Source: Carboxylicivirga sediminis
GTDB lineage: Bacteria > Bacteroidota > Bacteroidia > Bacteroidales > Marinilabiliaceae
DNA length: 64,000 nt
NCBI RefSeq assembly: GCF_018156225.1
Contig: NZ_JAGTAR010000023.1
Coordinates: forward strand, 35,972-99,971
Direction: 5' to 3'
Shown: positions 44,027 to 52,747 of the stretch, piece by piece
How the letters are laid out: each line of letters starts with the position of its first letter
Numbering within the stretch: position 1 is the first letter of the stretch
Made by a program: the position numbers and the translations under genes
The notes under the pieces: generated by a model
The model's database searches: none
The model's input: the letters and a program-made list of their open reading frames with translations, nothing else
What the model was told of the DNA's origin: nothing

Positions 44027-44173
44027 TCTCCATTTTTATTGATTCGGCAAATTATGTGCGGAATCATTTGTTAAAATTCCGAAACCGGGCATTTTTGAAC
44101 GTTGCTAACCTTCATTCCCACAGCAACATGACCGAAAGTCTCGGGGGGTTAAATCATTACAAATGATGTGCGG
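44027..44173 (-). promoter_or_regulatory. Structured 5' leader of kamA
   Basis: About 147 bases between the -7 box and the ATG, with three local hairpins: ATCATT/AATGAT (44153-44167, 3-base loop), GTTGCT/AGCAAC (44101-44127) and CGGAAT/ATTCCG (44059-44081). Most genes here have leaders under 40 bases, so this one is unusual. It does not match a lysine riboswitch by eye (too short). Cis-regulation is inferred. Confidence 0.4.
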
Positions 44174-44181
44174 CAAAAGTA
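44174..44181 (-). promoter_or_regulatory. Bacteroidota -7 box TACTTTTG before kamA
   Basis: Full TAnnTTTG match on the minus strand, about 148 bases upstream of the kamA start. Confidence 0.5.
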
Positions 44182-44208
44182 CAACAATTATAATTTACAA
44201 CAAAATCA

Positions 44209-44232
44209 TTGAACTATCAATTGATAATTCAA
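44209..44232. promoter_or_regulatory. 24-bp palindrome upstream of the kamA promoter
   Basis: Half-sites TTGAACTATCAA / TTGATAATTCAA pair at 11 of 12 positions around the centre 44220/44221. The centre is about 40 bases upstream of the -7 box, where an activator dimer would sit. It lies between the rodA stop and the kamA promoter. The regulator is unknown. Confidence 0.5.
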
Positions 44233-44310
44233 TAAAGATATAGATAATCAAGTAGATAGATGACTTTAACTTCTTTATTGAGCAAAAGTGCTTACGATGA
44301 TTAAGTATTT

Positions 44311-45732
44311 TTAACGTATTAGTTCGTTGCGGTTGGTATCAAGTTTCAGGAATACAAACAGTAAGAGGGTAAATCCCCACAGAGAGGAGCCACCATAGCT
44401 AAAAAATGGCAGTGGGATACCTATTACAGGAGCCAGTCCAATGGTCATACCAATGTTAATGGCAAAGTGAAAGAAGAAGATGGCGGCCACACCATAGCCA
44501 TATACCCGGCTGAAGGTGGAGTGTTGTTTATCAGATAGATACAGTAGTCGGAGCAGCAGAGCAAGGAACAGCAGAACAACGGCTGTAGAGCCCATAAATC
44601 CCCATTCTTCACCCACGGTACAGTAGATAAAGTCGGTGGATTGCTCGGGGACGAAATTGAATTTAGTCTGCGTGCCCTGCAGGTAACCTTTTCCGGTTAA
44701 ACCACCTGAGCCAATAGCAATTTTCGACTGATTAACATTGTAACCTGCTCCCAGAGGATCTTCCTCAATACCCAGTAACACATTGATACGTGTTCGTTGG
44801 TAATGCGATAGTACATCCTCGAAGAAGTAATCGGCAGAAAGTGCCAGTATTATTGCACTCCAAAGGATTAACAGATAGGTGGGAACAAATTTATGGATAC
44901 GTTTTGAGATGGAGATGGACAAAAGGTAGATACTCACAAACAGAATGGCTGGAATCAGTACATATTCCAAATCAATAGTTGAGTTGGTATATTCATATAC
45001 CGCATAGCTTGCTCCCAGTATGGCACCACCTATCAGCACGGCTTTAAACAGGTCTTTTCTAACGCCTTTAAAATAAAGAATACCAATAATACTCAAGGCA
45101 ATTAAGCCTAGTATGGTGGAGTTAGGTATGAGCAGGGTTAAAGTGGTTACAATACCGGCTATTAGTCCAAAAGTAAGGATATAACCCGTTAAGCCTTCAC
45201 GATAGAAAACTATAATAAACACAAAATACACCAGGGCCGAACCGGTATCATTCTGTAAGAGAATAAGCAGCATTGGAAACAGTACCACCGCACTGGCTTT
45301 TACCAGATCGGTAAACTTCTTGAACGAGAAACCATAACGGCTCAGGGCCCTTGCAACCGCCAGGTTGGTGGCTACCTTCGATAGCTCGGCCGGCTGAAAG
45401 CGTATAGGACCAATCTCAAACCACGATTTGGCACCGTTAATTTCTTTCCCAAACAGCAGCACTACCACCAGCAACAATATGGTAAAGCCGTAAAATATAT
45501 AGGCAAATTCTACGTAAAATTTGCTGTCAGTTATAAGTATCATGCCCACAAAAAGCAGCGAAAATCCAATCCATACCAACTGTTTAAAGTATTCTTTGCT
45601 GGTATCGAAAAATACAGGATTCTCAGGATTAAAATTGGCGGCATAAATATTTAACCAGCCAAAAATGACCAGCAGGCTGTATAGCCCCACTGTTATCCAG
45701 TCAATACTTTTATTGTAGCTTCTGTTCGGCAT
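44311..45732 (-). CDS. rodA: Rod-shape protein RodA (SEDS glycosyltransferase)
   Basis: A 473-residue SEDS protein, the peptidoglycan polymerase of the elongasome, with about ten TM helices. Marks are the PAELSKVATNLAVARAL region near residue 120 with the conserved Glu, and near the C-terminus LAPVIGIPLPFFSYGGSSLWG. An extra hydrophobic pair near 195-290 makes it longer than E. coli RodA (370), as usual in Bacteroidota. Its start overlaps the 3' end of mrdA by 23 bp. It is the last gene of the purH-mre-mrdA-rodA unit. Confidence 0.95.
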   Translation of the reverse strand: MPNRSYNKSIDWITVGLYSLLVIFGWLNIYAANFNPENPVFFDTSKEYFKQLVWIGFSLLFVGMILITDSKFYVEFAYIFYGFTILLLVVVLLFGKEINGAKSWFEIGPIRFQPAELSKVATNLAVARALSRYGFSFKKFTDLVKASAVVLFPMLLILLQNDTGSALVYFVFIIVFYREGLTGYILTFGLIAGIVTTLTLLIPNSTILGLIALSIIGILYFKGVRKDLFKAVLIGGAILGASYAVYEYTNSTIDLEYVLIPAILFVSIYLLSISISKRIHKFVPTYLLILWSAIILALSADYFFEDVLSHYQRTRINVLLGIEEDPLGAGYNVNQSKIAIGSGGLTGKGYLQGTQTKFNFVPEQSTDFIYCTVGEEWGFMGSTAVVLLFLALLLRLLYLSDKQHSTFSRVYGYGVAAIFFFHFAINIGMTIGLAPVIGIPLPFFSYGGSSLWGFTLLLFVFLKLDTNRNELIR

Positions 45733-47566
45733 TGATTAAATCTCCTTCTAGCATGCGTTTTTCAATCCATTGACGATAAGGTGTCGAAATGCTGTCAGTT
45801 AAGTATTTTTCCACCATAAGGCTGGCAATAGGTGCACCCCAGCGGGCACCAAAACCACCGTTTTCAACATACACAGCAATGGCAATTTTAGGATTGTCCT
45901 TTGGCGCAAAAGCCATAAAGATGGAGTGATCGTCTCCATGTGGGTTTTGTGCTGTACCTGTTTTGCCACATATACTAATGCCCGGAACCTGGGCAATACG
46001 TGCCGTGCTGCCGGCACCTCCCCAAACAGCCATTTCCATACCGTTAACGATGGGTGCGAAATGCTGAATGTCTATACCTGTTTCGTGTTTCTCCGTAAAG
46101 CGGTCGTCTATTTCACCGTCTTCGATATCTTTGATAATGTGTGGGGTCAGAAAATGTCCCCGGTTGGCTATCATGGCACCCATATTGGCCATCTGCAATG
46201 GCGTAGTCAGCAGTTCCCCCTGTCCGATGGATAGCGAAATAACGGTGAGCGAACTCCAGCTTTTCTTATAGACCTTGTCAAAGTAATCAGCGTTGGGCAC
46301 AAAGCCGCGCACTTCATTCTTAAAATCAGAACCCAGTCGGTAACCAAAACCAAGTTTCACCAGGTAATCTTTCCATACATTGAAGGACTCCTGTATATTC
46401 TCGTACTTAGGATTATCCAGTATATTTCTTAATTCGTAGCAGTAATAGGCATTACACGAACATTGAATCGATTGAGCAAGGTTCAATGGCGAGTCGTGCA
46501 GGTGACAACCCACTGATAAGCCACGGGCAAAATAGCCCATAAAGCACTCATGGGTGGTGTAGGGCTTAAGCGTACCTTCCTGCAGACCAATCAATGCGTT
46601 GATGGTTTTAAAGGTTGAACCCGGCGGATAAGCCGATTGAATAGCTCTGTTGAGCAGCGGTTTTAATGAGTCGGTAAGCAGCACTGGGAAGTTTTTGGAA
46701 CGATCGCGGCCAATCAGCAGCGATGGATCGTAGTTGGGAGCCGACACCAGGGCAAGTATTTCACCACTTGAAGGCTCTACCGCCACAATACTGCCTATTT
46801 TGTTTTGCATCAGCAGTTCACCGTATTGCTGCAGCTCTATGTCCAGCGACAGAGTGATGTTTTTACCGGCAATGGCAGCTGTATCGTGTTCTCCGCCTCT
46901 GAATGCGCCTTTCTCGCGGCCATGCACATCCACCAGCATGTATTTAACCCCTTTTTTACCTCGTAATTCCTGCTCGTAGGTTTGCTCAATGCCGCTAATG
47001 CCCACGTAGTCGCCCTGTGAGTAATAGGCGTCTTTTTTGAGCTGTCCTTCGCTGATCTCACCAACATACCCCAATACATGGGCAGCCGACGGATATTCAT
47101 ACTTGCGCAGGGTACGTCCCTGAACAAAGAAGCCCTTAAATTTATAAAGCTTCTCCTGAAATTCGCCGTATTGCTCGGCCGATAGCTGTTTCAGAAAGAC
47201 CGAAGGTTTATAGGTAGAGATTTTGCGTGAGCGGATATCCTTACGCATCTGCACAAATCGTTCACGTAACTGCTCAATGCTTAGGTCAAGCGACTCACAA
47301 AAATCAATGGAGTCGAAGGGTACAATATCCCGGGGTACCACCATTACGTCGTATACCGCCTGGTTGGATACCAGCAATTTACCGTTGCGGTCATACACCA
47401 AACCCCTTGATGGGTATTGAGTTACCTGACGACGGGTATTACTTACGGCCGAGAATTTGTAGGTCGGATCATGTACCTGCAGGATGAAGAGCTTAACAGT
47501 AAATATCAGCCCTAATCCAATCATGATAGCCGCTATCAGTAATGTCCTGTTATTAATTCCTCCCAC
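45710..47566 (-). CDS. mrdA: Penicillin-binding protein 2 (elongasome transpeptidase)
   Basis: A 618-residue class B PBP. One N-terminal TM helix (about 8-27), a dimerisation/pedestal domain (45-230) and a transpeptidase domain (240-600). The catalytic SxxK is in PPGSTFK (near residue 320), the SxN box in CSCNAYYC, and the KTG box in CGKTGTAQ. It cross-links glycan made by RodA, with which it is encoded back to back (23-bp overlap). MreD precedes it with a 3-bp gap. Confidence 0.96.
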   Translation of the reverse strand: MGGINNRTLLIAAIMIGLGLIFTVKLFILQVHDPTYKFSAVSNTRRQVTQYPSRGLVYDRNGKLLVSNQAVYDVMVVPRDIVPFDSIDFCESLDLSIEQLRERFVQMRKDIRSRKISTYKPSVFLKQLSAEQYGEFQEKLYKFKGFFVQGRTLRKYEYPSAAHVLGYVGEISEGQLKKDAYYSQGDYVGISGIEQTYEQELRGKKGVKYMLVDVHGREKGAFRGGEHDTAAIAGKNITLSLDIELQQYGELLMQNKIGSIVAVEPSSGEILALVSAPNYDPSLLIGRDRSKNFPVLLTDSLKPLLNRAIQSAYPPGSTFKTINALIGLQEGTLKPYTTHECFMGYFARGLSVGCHLHDSPLNLAQSIQCSCNAYYCYELRNILDNPKYENIQESFNVWKDYLVKLGFGYRLGSDFKNEVRGFVPNADYFDKVYKKSWSSLTVISLSIGQGELLTTPLQMANMGAMIANRGHFLTPHIIKDIEDGEIDDRFTEKHETGIDIQHFAPIVNGMEMAVWGGAGSTARIAQVPGISICGKTGTAQNPHGDDHSIFMAFAPKDNPKIAIAVYVENGGFGARWGAPIASLMVEKYLTDSISTPYRQWIEKRMLEGDLINAEQKLQ

Positions 47567-47569
47567 AGT

Positions 47570-48088
47570 TTACCTCCCTTGTTTTTTACCCTGACTAAAT
47601 AGCTGAGCCACAATAATCAGTAACAGCGTAAAAACAGTGCTGCTAAGTGCTCTTAATAGTGTTGAAAAGAAGTGTGTGAGTGAAAATACCTCAATGAAAA
47701 ATAGGAATAGGTGATGCCCCAGCACCAATATGGCAGCATACCTAAAGAACCATCCGAGGCCATAGTAGGCCATTGTAGGAATAGTGCCCGGCTGGTACTC
47801 TTCGCGGGGTGCAAACAGGCGTAAGACATATGGCCTCAGGAAGCTGACAAACACGGTTGCCGAGGCATGCATACCAGGAGTATTACTAAACAGGTCAACC
47901 ACCATGCCCGAAGTAAAACCCAATAGCAGCAGCAGCCAGCCCGGTGTTTCAAAAGGCAGGGTGATGATAAACAGTACGTACAGATAGGGATTTACGTATC
48001 CGCTAAGCTGGATATTGTTGAGTACTAACACCTGTATAAGGGTGAAGAACACAAAATTGAACAGGTATCGTGGCAGGTAACTAATCAT
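47570..48088 (-). CDS. mreD: Rod-shape protein MreD
   Basis: A 172-residue membrane protein with five to six TM helices and no other domain. The segment LLLGFTSGMVVDLFSNTPGMHASATVF matches the central MreD region (shown by its start LLLGFTSGMVVD and end GMHAS). It overlaps mreC by 8 bp and sits before mrdA, the usual gene order. It links MreC and the elongasome in the inner membrane. Confidence 0.92.
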   Translation of the reverse strand: MISYLPRYLFNFVFFTLIQVLVLNNIQLSGYVNPYLYVLFIITLPFETPGWLLLLLGFTSGMVVDLFSNTPGMHASATVFVSFLRPYVLRLFAPREEYQPGTIPTMAYYGLGWFFRYAAILVLGHHLFLFFIEVFSLTHFFSTLLRALSSTVFTLLLIIVAQLFSQGKKQGR

Positions 48089-48911
48089 CTTCGGTCTCCT
48101 TTTCTAACTTAATTTGTTCGTCCACTGAGCTGTGTCCAATAATTTCAACAAACGACAGGTTTTTAAAATCAACAGACAGCTTCACCTTGATACGGTAAAA
48201 ACTGGCTCCCTTTTCCAGTTCCACATTTTCTACATTACCCAGCAATATGCCTTCGGGGAAGATGGAGGAGTAGCCACTGGTAACCACCAAATCGCCCACA
48301 TTCACTTCGGCATGACGCGGAATATCGAGCAGATACACGTACTGATACGAGCTGCCATCCCATTCAACCGAACCAAAGAAACCTGACTCCTTTAGTTTAG
48401 CCGATATTTTGAGGCGGGTGTTGATAATTGAGATGACCGTTGAGTAATTATCCGATACATTTTTGACAATGCCCACGGCTCCTTTATTGGAGATGACACC
48501 CATCTCGGGTTCAATGCCGTTGAGGCGCCCTTTGTTGAGGGTGAGGTAATTAAAACGTTTATTAGTTGAATTGTTAATCACACGGGCCGAACGGTAGATG
48601 TATTCCTGCATGCTCAGGCTGTCATACACCAGGGTAAAATAGTCTTTTGATGCACGAAACGATTCAGGCAGGCGACTGCGCAGATAGGCATTTTCGCGGG
48701 CTAAGTCTTCGTTAATTTCACGCAGCATCAGGTATTCGGCACCGGCGTTATAGCTTTTAAATATGCCACCTGTAAGGGCATTGGAGGAAGAAAGGAACGT
48801 TGAACGTTGGTAGGCATTGTAATTAAATACCAGCAGCAGACATACTAATTCAATGATGAGAAAGAGAATGGCAAAATGGTATTTGATAATAAAACGTATA
48901 AAGTCCCTCAT
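48081..48911 (-). CDS. mreC: Rod-shape protein MreC
   Basis: A 276-residue bitopic protein: TM helix at about 10-30, coiled coil at 55-85 (REINEDLARENAYLRSRL), then the two-lobed beta domain with LNKGRLNGIEPEMGVISNKGAVG, VSDNYSTVISIIN, GDLVVTSGYSSIFPEGILLGNV. All are typical of MreC. It binds PBP2 and organises the elongasome. An 84-bp gap with a perfect hairpin separates it from mreB. Confidence 0.95.
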   Translation of the reverse strand: MRDFIRFIIKYHFAILFLIIELVCLLLVFNYNAYQRSTFLSSSNALTGGIFKSYNAGAEYLMLREINEDLARENAYLRSRLPESFRASKDYFTLVYDSLSMQEYIYRSARVINNSTNKRFNYLTLNKGRLNGIEPEMGVISNKGAVGIVKNVSDNYSTVISIINTRLKISAKLKESGFFGSVEWDGSSYQYVYLLDIPRHAEVNVGDLVVTSGYSSIFPEGILLGNVENVELEKGASFYRIKVKLSVDFKNLSFVEIIGHSSVDEQIKLEKETEDD

Positions 48912-48935
48912 GTAAATTATAGTTGTTAGTAAAAA

Positions 48936-48978
48936 AGTCAGTAGTCAGTAGCATTGGATGAACTACTGACTACTGTCT
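48936..48978 (-). repeat. Long inverted repeat between mreB and mreC
   Basis: 13-bp perfect arms CAGTAGTCAGTAG (48939-48951) and CTACTGACTACTG (48963-48975), 11-base loop; three more pairs with one mismatch extend it. The arms are built of the heptamer AGTAGTC/CAGTAGT, and a further CTACTGACTA follows at 48984-48993. No T tract follows on the minus strand apart from TTTTTTAC at 48928-48935, so it may attenuate transcription or stabilise mreB mRNA. Confidence 0.65.
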
Positions 48979-48995
48979 GATATCTACTGACTATT

Positions 48996-50021
48996 TTATC
49001 TAATCAAATATGGCAATATTCTGTGGCGGTTCTTAAGCGCAATACCGGTACCGCGTGCCACTGCATGCAATGGATCTTCTGCAATGTGGAACGGGATGTT
49101 GATTTTATCCGATAAACGCTTGTCTAAGCCGCGTAACAGTGCACCACCACCAGCTAAGAAAATACCGTTTTTAACGATGTCGCTGTATAATTCAGGAGGC
49201 GTTTGCTCCAGTGCCGACAATACCGCTGTTTCAATCTTAGAGATAGATTTCTCCAGACAGTGTGAGATTTCCTGGTACGAAACAGGTACCTCAATTGGTA
49301 AAGCCGTCATCTGGTTTGGTCCTTGTACAATGAAATCCTGTGGAGGCTCATCCAGCTCTGGTAAAGCCGAACCCACCTGAATCTTGATCTCTTCAGCTGT
49401 ACGCTCACCCACCTTGATGTTGTGCTGGCGACGCATGTATTCCATGATGTCAGCCGTTAAGTCATCACCGGCAATGCGAATGGACTTATTTGTTACGATA
49501 CCGCCCAGCGAGATAACCGCAATCTCGGTAGTACCACCACCTATATCCACCACCATGTTACCTTCCGGCGCTTCCACATCCAGTCCGATACCCAGGGCAG
49601 CTGCCATAGGTTCGTATATCATGTGTACCTCACGGCCACCGGCATGCTCCGATGAGTCGCGCACCGCACGAATCTCCACTTCGGTACTGCCCGATGGAAT
49701 ACATACCACCATAGACAGGGAAGGGGCAAAGAGGCGGGGCTTCTGATTAATCATTTTAATCATGCCACGTATCATTTGCTCGGCCGCGTTAAAGTCGGCA
49801 ATTACACCATCGCGCAAAGGGCGGATGGTATAAATATTATCGTGGGTTTTACCGTGCATCTGGCGGGCCTTTTCACCAATGGCTTCCAGCTTGTCGGTCT
49901 TGCGGTTCAGCGCTACGATGGATGGTTCGTCAACAACAATCTTATCATTGTGAATAATGATGGTGTTGGCTGTACCAAGGTCGATGGCTATTTCTTGCGA
50001 TAAGAACGAAAATAGTCCCAT
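48996..50021 (-). CDS. mreB: Rod-shape protein MreB
   Basis: A 341-residue bacterial actin. Phosphate loops IAIDLGTANTIIIHN at the N-terminus and DIGGGTTEIAVIS near 160, and the AGGGALLRGLD segment near 290, are conserved. The N-terminal MGLFSFLSQ is an amphipathic membrane-binding start. It begins 12 bp after purH and is presumably cotranscribed. It directs RodA/PBP2 along the cell circumference. Confidence 0.97.
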   Translation of the reverse strand: MGLFSFLSQEIAIDLGTANTIIIHNDKIVVDEPSIVALNRKTDKLEAIGEKARQMHGKTHDNIYTIRPLRDGVIADFNAAEQMIRGMIKMINQKPRLFAPSLSMVVCIPSGSTEVEIRAVRDSSEHAGGREVHMIYEPMAAALGIGLDVEAPEGNMVVDIGGGTTEIAVISLGGIVTNKSIRIAGDDLTADIMEYMRRQHNIKVGERTAEEIKIQVGSALPELDEPPQDFIVQGPNQMTALPIEVPVSYQEISHCLEKSISKIETAVLSALEQTPPELYSDIVKNGIFLAGGGALLRGLDKRLSDKINIPFHIAEDPLHAVARGTGIALKNRHRILPYLIR

Positions 50022-50033
50022 TCAACTGTATTT

Positions 50034-51623
50034 TTAGTGTTTAAAATGACGTTTTCCTGTAAATAACATAGCCATACCAAACTCGTTGCAGGCTTCAATA
50101 ACTTCCTCGTCACGGATACTTCCGCCTGGCTCCACAATATACTTAACACCGTATTCGTTGGCAGCTTCAATGCTGTCGCGGAATGGGAAGAATGCATCTG
50201 AAATAACAACTGAGTTGGCAATGTCCACGCCCTCTTTCATATTGAAACGTGGCATGGTCAGCTGGCGCATACTGTCAAGGCGGTTAGGTTGTCCCATACC
50301 GGCACCTGTCAGCCAGAATGAGCCATCGGCCTGCTCTGTCACCACTGCAATGGCGTTACTCTTCAGGTGCTTACACGCTGTGATACCAAATTTTGCCAGT
50401 TCCATTTTGGTGGCATCAAACTGCTTATCAGTTACGTTTTTGAAATCCGTATCAACACCTTCGTCTTCATCCTGCACCAGGATAGCACCACTTACCGAGC
50501 GAATCAGTTTCTCGCCGGTCAGTTCATTCTTGATAGGTGTTTCCAATAGGCGCAGATTCTTTTTCTTGCCGAAAATCTCCAATGCCTCAGGCGTGTAGGC
50601 AGGAGCAATAATGATTTCTACAAATCGCTTGGCAAACCAATCGGCAATCTCGCCAGTTACTGTATCGGTAAAACAGATGATACCGCCAAAGGCAGAGATA
50701 GGGTCACCCGCCCAGGCCAGTTCCAGCGATTTCATAATGTCATTGGTGACAGCCAGACCGCATGGGTTAAGGTGTTTTACTACCGAAACGGCTTGTTTAC
50801 CTTCGATGTGCCCTACCGAGTGGTAGGCATCACTGGCCGCTTTCCACGCTGCATCGGCATCCAGCATATTGTTGTACGAAAGGGCTTTGCCTTGCAATAC
50901 ATTGGCATTGGCCAATGAGGCGCCCTCTTTTACGTTGTTGTATTTGTAAATAGTGGCTTTCTGGTGTGGATTCTCACCGTAGCGCAATACATCGCCGTTG
51001 TTCAGGCTGATGCGCTCTATGTCTTCTTTGTCCTTGTTGAAGAAGTTGGAGATGGCCGAGTCGTAGTGTGACGATACGCCAAAAGCAGCAGCAGCAAATT
51101 TGAAACGGTCTTCTAAGGTTGATTCACCATTTTGCTCTTTTAAAATAGCCAATAAGTCGGCATACTGGTCTTTCGAAGGCACAATGATTACATCCTTGTA
51201 GTTTTTGGCAGCACCGCGAATCAGTGAAATACCACCGATGTCAATCTTCTCAATAATATCCTGCAACGGAGCACCCGATGCCACAGTGGCTTCAAACGGA
51301 TATAAATCAACAATCACCAGGTCAATTTCAGGAATCTCGTATTGAGCTAACTGCTCCAAATCACCTTCGTTATCACGACGGGCCAGTATGCCGCCAAATA
51401 CCTTTGGGTGTAATGTTTTTACACGGCCACCAAGTATAGAAGGGTAGCTGGTTAAGTCCTCAACGCGCTCGCAAGGCACGTCTAAACTCTCAATAAAAGC
51501 CTGAGTACCACCGGTAGAATAGATGGTAACACCTTGCTGGTGAAGGGTTGTAATAATTTCATCCAAGCCGTCCTTATGAAAGACGGAAATCAATGCCGAT
51601 TTAACCTTTTTTAAAGTATTCAT
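50034..51623 (-). CDS. purH: Bifunctional AICAR transformylase / IMP cyclohydrolase
   Basis: A 529-residue PurH. The N-terminal MGS-like IMP cyclohydrolase domain (1-150) starts with KKVKSALISVFHK and includes YSTGGTQAF and GGRVKTLHPKVFGGIL. The C-terminal transformylase has RYGENPHQKA, the KHLNPCGLAV loop with the catalytic Lys-His, and the end block SDAFFPFRDSIEAANEYGV. It carries out the last two steps of IMP synthesis. It heads the mre operon, an arrangement common in Bacteroidota. A -7 box lies 24 bases upstream. Confidence 0.97.
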   Translation of the reverse strand: MNTLKKVKSALISVFHKDGLDEIITTLHQQGVTIYSTGGTQAFIESLDVPCERVEDLTSYPSILGGRVKTLHPKVFGGILARRDNEGDLEQLAQYEIPEIDLVIVDLYPFEATVASGAPLQDIIEKIDIGGISLIRGAAKNYKDVIIVPSKDQYADLLAILKEQNGESTLEDRFKFAAAAFGVSSHYDSAISNFFNKDKEDIERISLNNGDVLRYGENPHQKATIYKYNNVKEGASLANANVLQGKALSYNNMLDADAAWKAASDAYHSVGHIEGKQAVSVVKHLNPCGLAVTNDIMKSLELAWAGDPISAFGGIICFTDTVTGEIADWFAKRFVEIIIAPAYTPEALEIFGKKKNLRLLETPIKNELTGEKLIRSVSGAILVQDEDEGVDTDFKNVTDKQFDATKMELAKFGITACKHLKSNAIAVVTEQADGSFWLTGAGMGQPNRLDSMRQLTMPRFNMKEGVDIANSVVISDAFFPFRDSIEAANEYGVKYIVEPGGSIRDEEVIEACNEFGMAMLFTGKRHFKH

Positions 51624-51647
51624 TTATATCCGTTTAGTTCTTTCACG

Positions 51648-51655
51648 CAAAAATA
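51648..51655 (-). promoter_or_regulatory. Bacteroidota -7 box TATTTTTG before purH
   Basis: Full TAnnTTTG match on the minus strand, 24 bases upstream of the purH ATG; likely promoter of purH-mreBCD-mrdA-rodA. Confidence 0.6.
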
Positions 51656-51882
51656 AGAAAATATGCAATGCCAACAAGGTGCTTTTTCAGATTAATTAGA
51701 ACGATTTTAGATTAGCTATGACAAGGCCTGAAACGTTCAGGATTCATTATGCTGACCAGTTTAAAATACGATAATATACTGAGCTTTTCCAGTTGTAGAA
51801 ATTGAATGACGGCGCATTATTTCAGGTATGGCTTATTGAACTCATCCCTGCTAACTGGTGTTTTGCTTTAAAGTGAGTAAGC

Positions 51883-52515
51883 ATGAAACATCGCCTTTGC
51901 AAGCTAATAACTACCTGTATGCTGCTGTTGATGGGGGTAGCCGCGGCACAGGCCACCGATTGGCAACTGAAAAAAGAGAAGGACGGCATAAGGGTGTTTA
52001 CTAAACAGAAGGATGGCACTCAATTTTACATGTACAAGGTAGAGGCCCTGGTGAAGGCCAGGCCGGAGGAGGTGTACCGGCAGGTGGTTGATTTTGCCGG
52101 TAACCTGAAACACATGGAGCTGGTTGATTCCATCCGATTTTTAAATCATCAACCCGATGAGCGTTATACCAACTACATGCGTTTAAATTTGCCATGGCCG
52201 GTTAAAAACCGCGATATGGTAGTGGAGATGGGGGTGACCAAAAACGAAAAGGGCTATTACCTGGAGTCAACTGTTTTGCCGGACTATGTGCCTATAAATG
52301 AAGGCATCATTCGCATAGCGGATTTTTACGAAAGCTGGACCATTAAAACCGGCGCTACTCCCGGCGAAAGCCAGATTATGGTAACCGGCTGGGTGGACCC
52401 AGGTGGTGCCATACCGGCATGGGTGGTTAAGCTGACCAGTGTCAATACCCCTTACCGGTTTATTTCGGGCATACTTGGTGAGCTGGCACCTTCACTTTCG
52501 TTAAAAACCCAATAG
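51883..52515 (+). CDS. Exported START-domain protein
   Basis: A 210-residue protein with a signal peptide (LITTCMLLLMGVAAAQA, cut near residue 24). It is followed by a single START-like domain: DGIRVFTKQ, then RPEEVYRQVVDFAGN, YMRLNLPWPVKNRDMV and a final amphipathic helix. START folds bind lipids in a deep cavity; bacterial exported ones are of unknown ligand. It is a stand-alone gene between purH and the repeat-rich region. Confidence 0.85.
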   Translation: MKHRLCKLITTCMLLLMGVAAAQATDWQLKKEKDGIRVFTKQKDGTQFYMYKVEALVKARPEEVYRQVVDFAGNLKHMELVDSIRFLNHQPDERYTNYMRLNLPWPVKNRDMVVEMGVTKNEKGYYLESTVLPDYVPINEGIIRIADFYESWTIKTGATPGESQIMVTGWVDPGGAIPAWVVKLTSVNTPYRFISGILGELAPSLSLKTQ

Positions 52516-52618
52516 CATCCACTTATCATAAGTAGCGCTTTCGGGCTTTTTTTCGCGCTGCTAGTACGCATAGCGTTAGTTAAATCGGGTAATTGAGAAA
52601 AAAAATGCCTTTAAGTTT

Positions 52619-52664
52619 TACGGATCGCATCTATATAGCAAAGCTGCCAATAGAGATGCGATGC
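52619..52664. repeat. 46-bp direct repeat, left copy
   Basis: Begins TACGGATCGCATCT and contains CAAAGCTGCCAATAGAGATG followed by CGAT, 24 bases identical to the copy at 53431-53454; overall 40 of 46 positions match. This copy also forms an inverted repeat ATCGCATCT/AGATGCGAT. The two copies bracket the orphan gene at 52748. Confidence 0.8.
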
Positions 52665-52747
52665 TTTAACCTCACATATAAATATTCTTCGACAATTATT
52701 AAAACACAAAATTGTATATTCGTTGGTAAGTAATATCATCAAACTCT

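Noticed and set aside
44027..44173. Lysine riboswitch before kamA
   Set aside because: The leader is shorter than the lysine aptamer and I could not find its five-helix layout; only unrelated local hairpins are seen.
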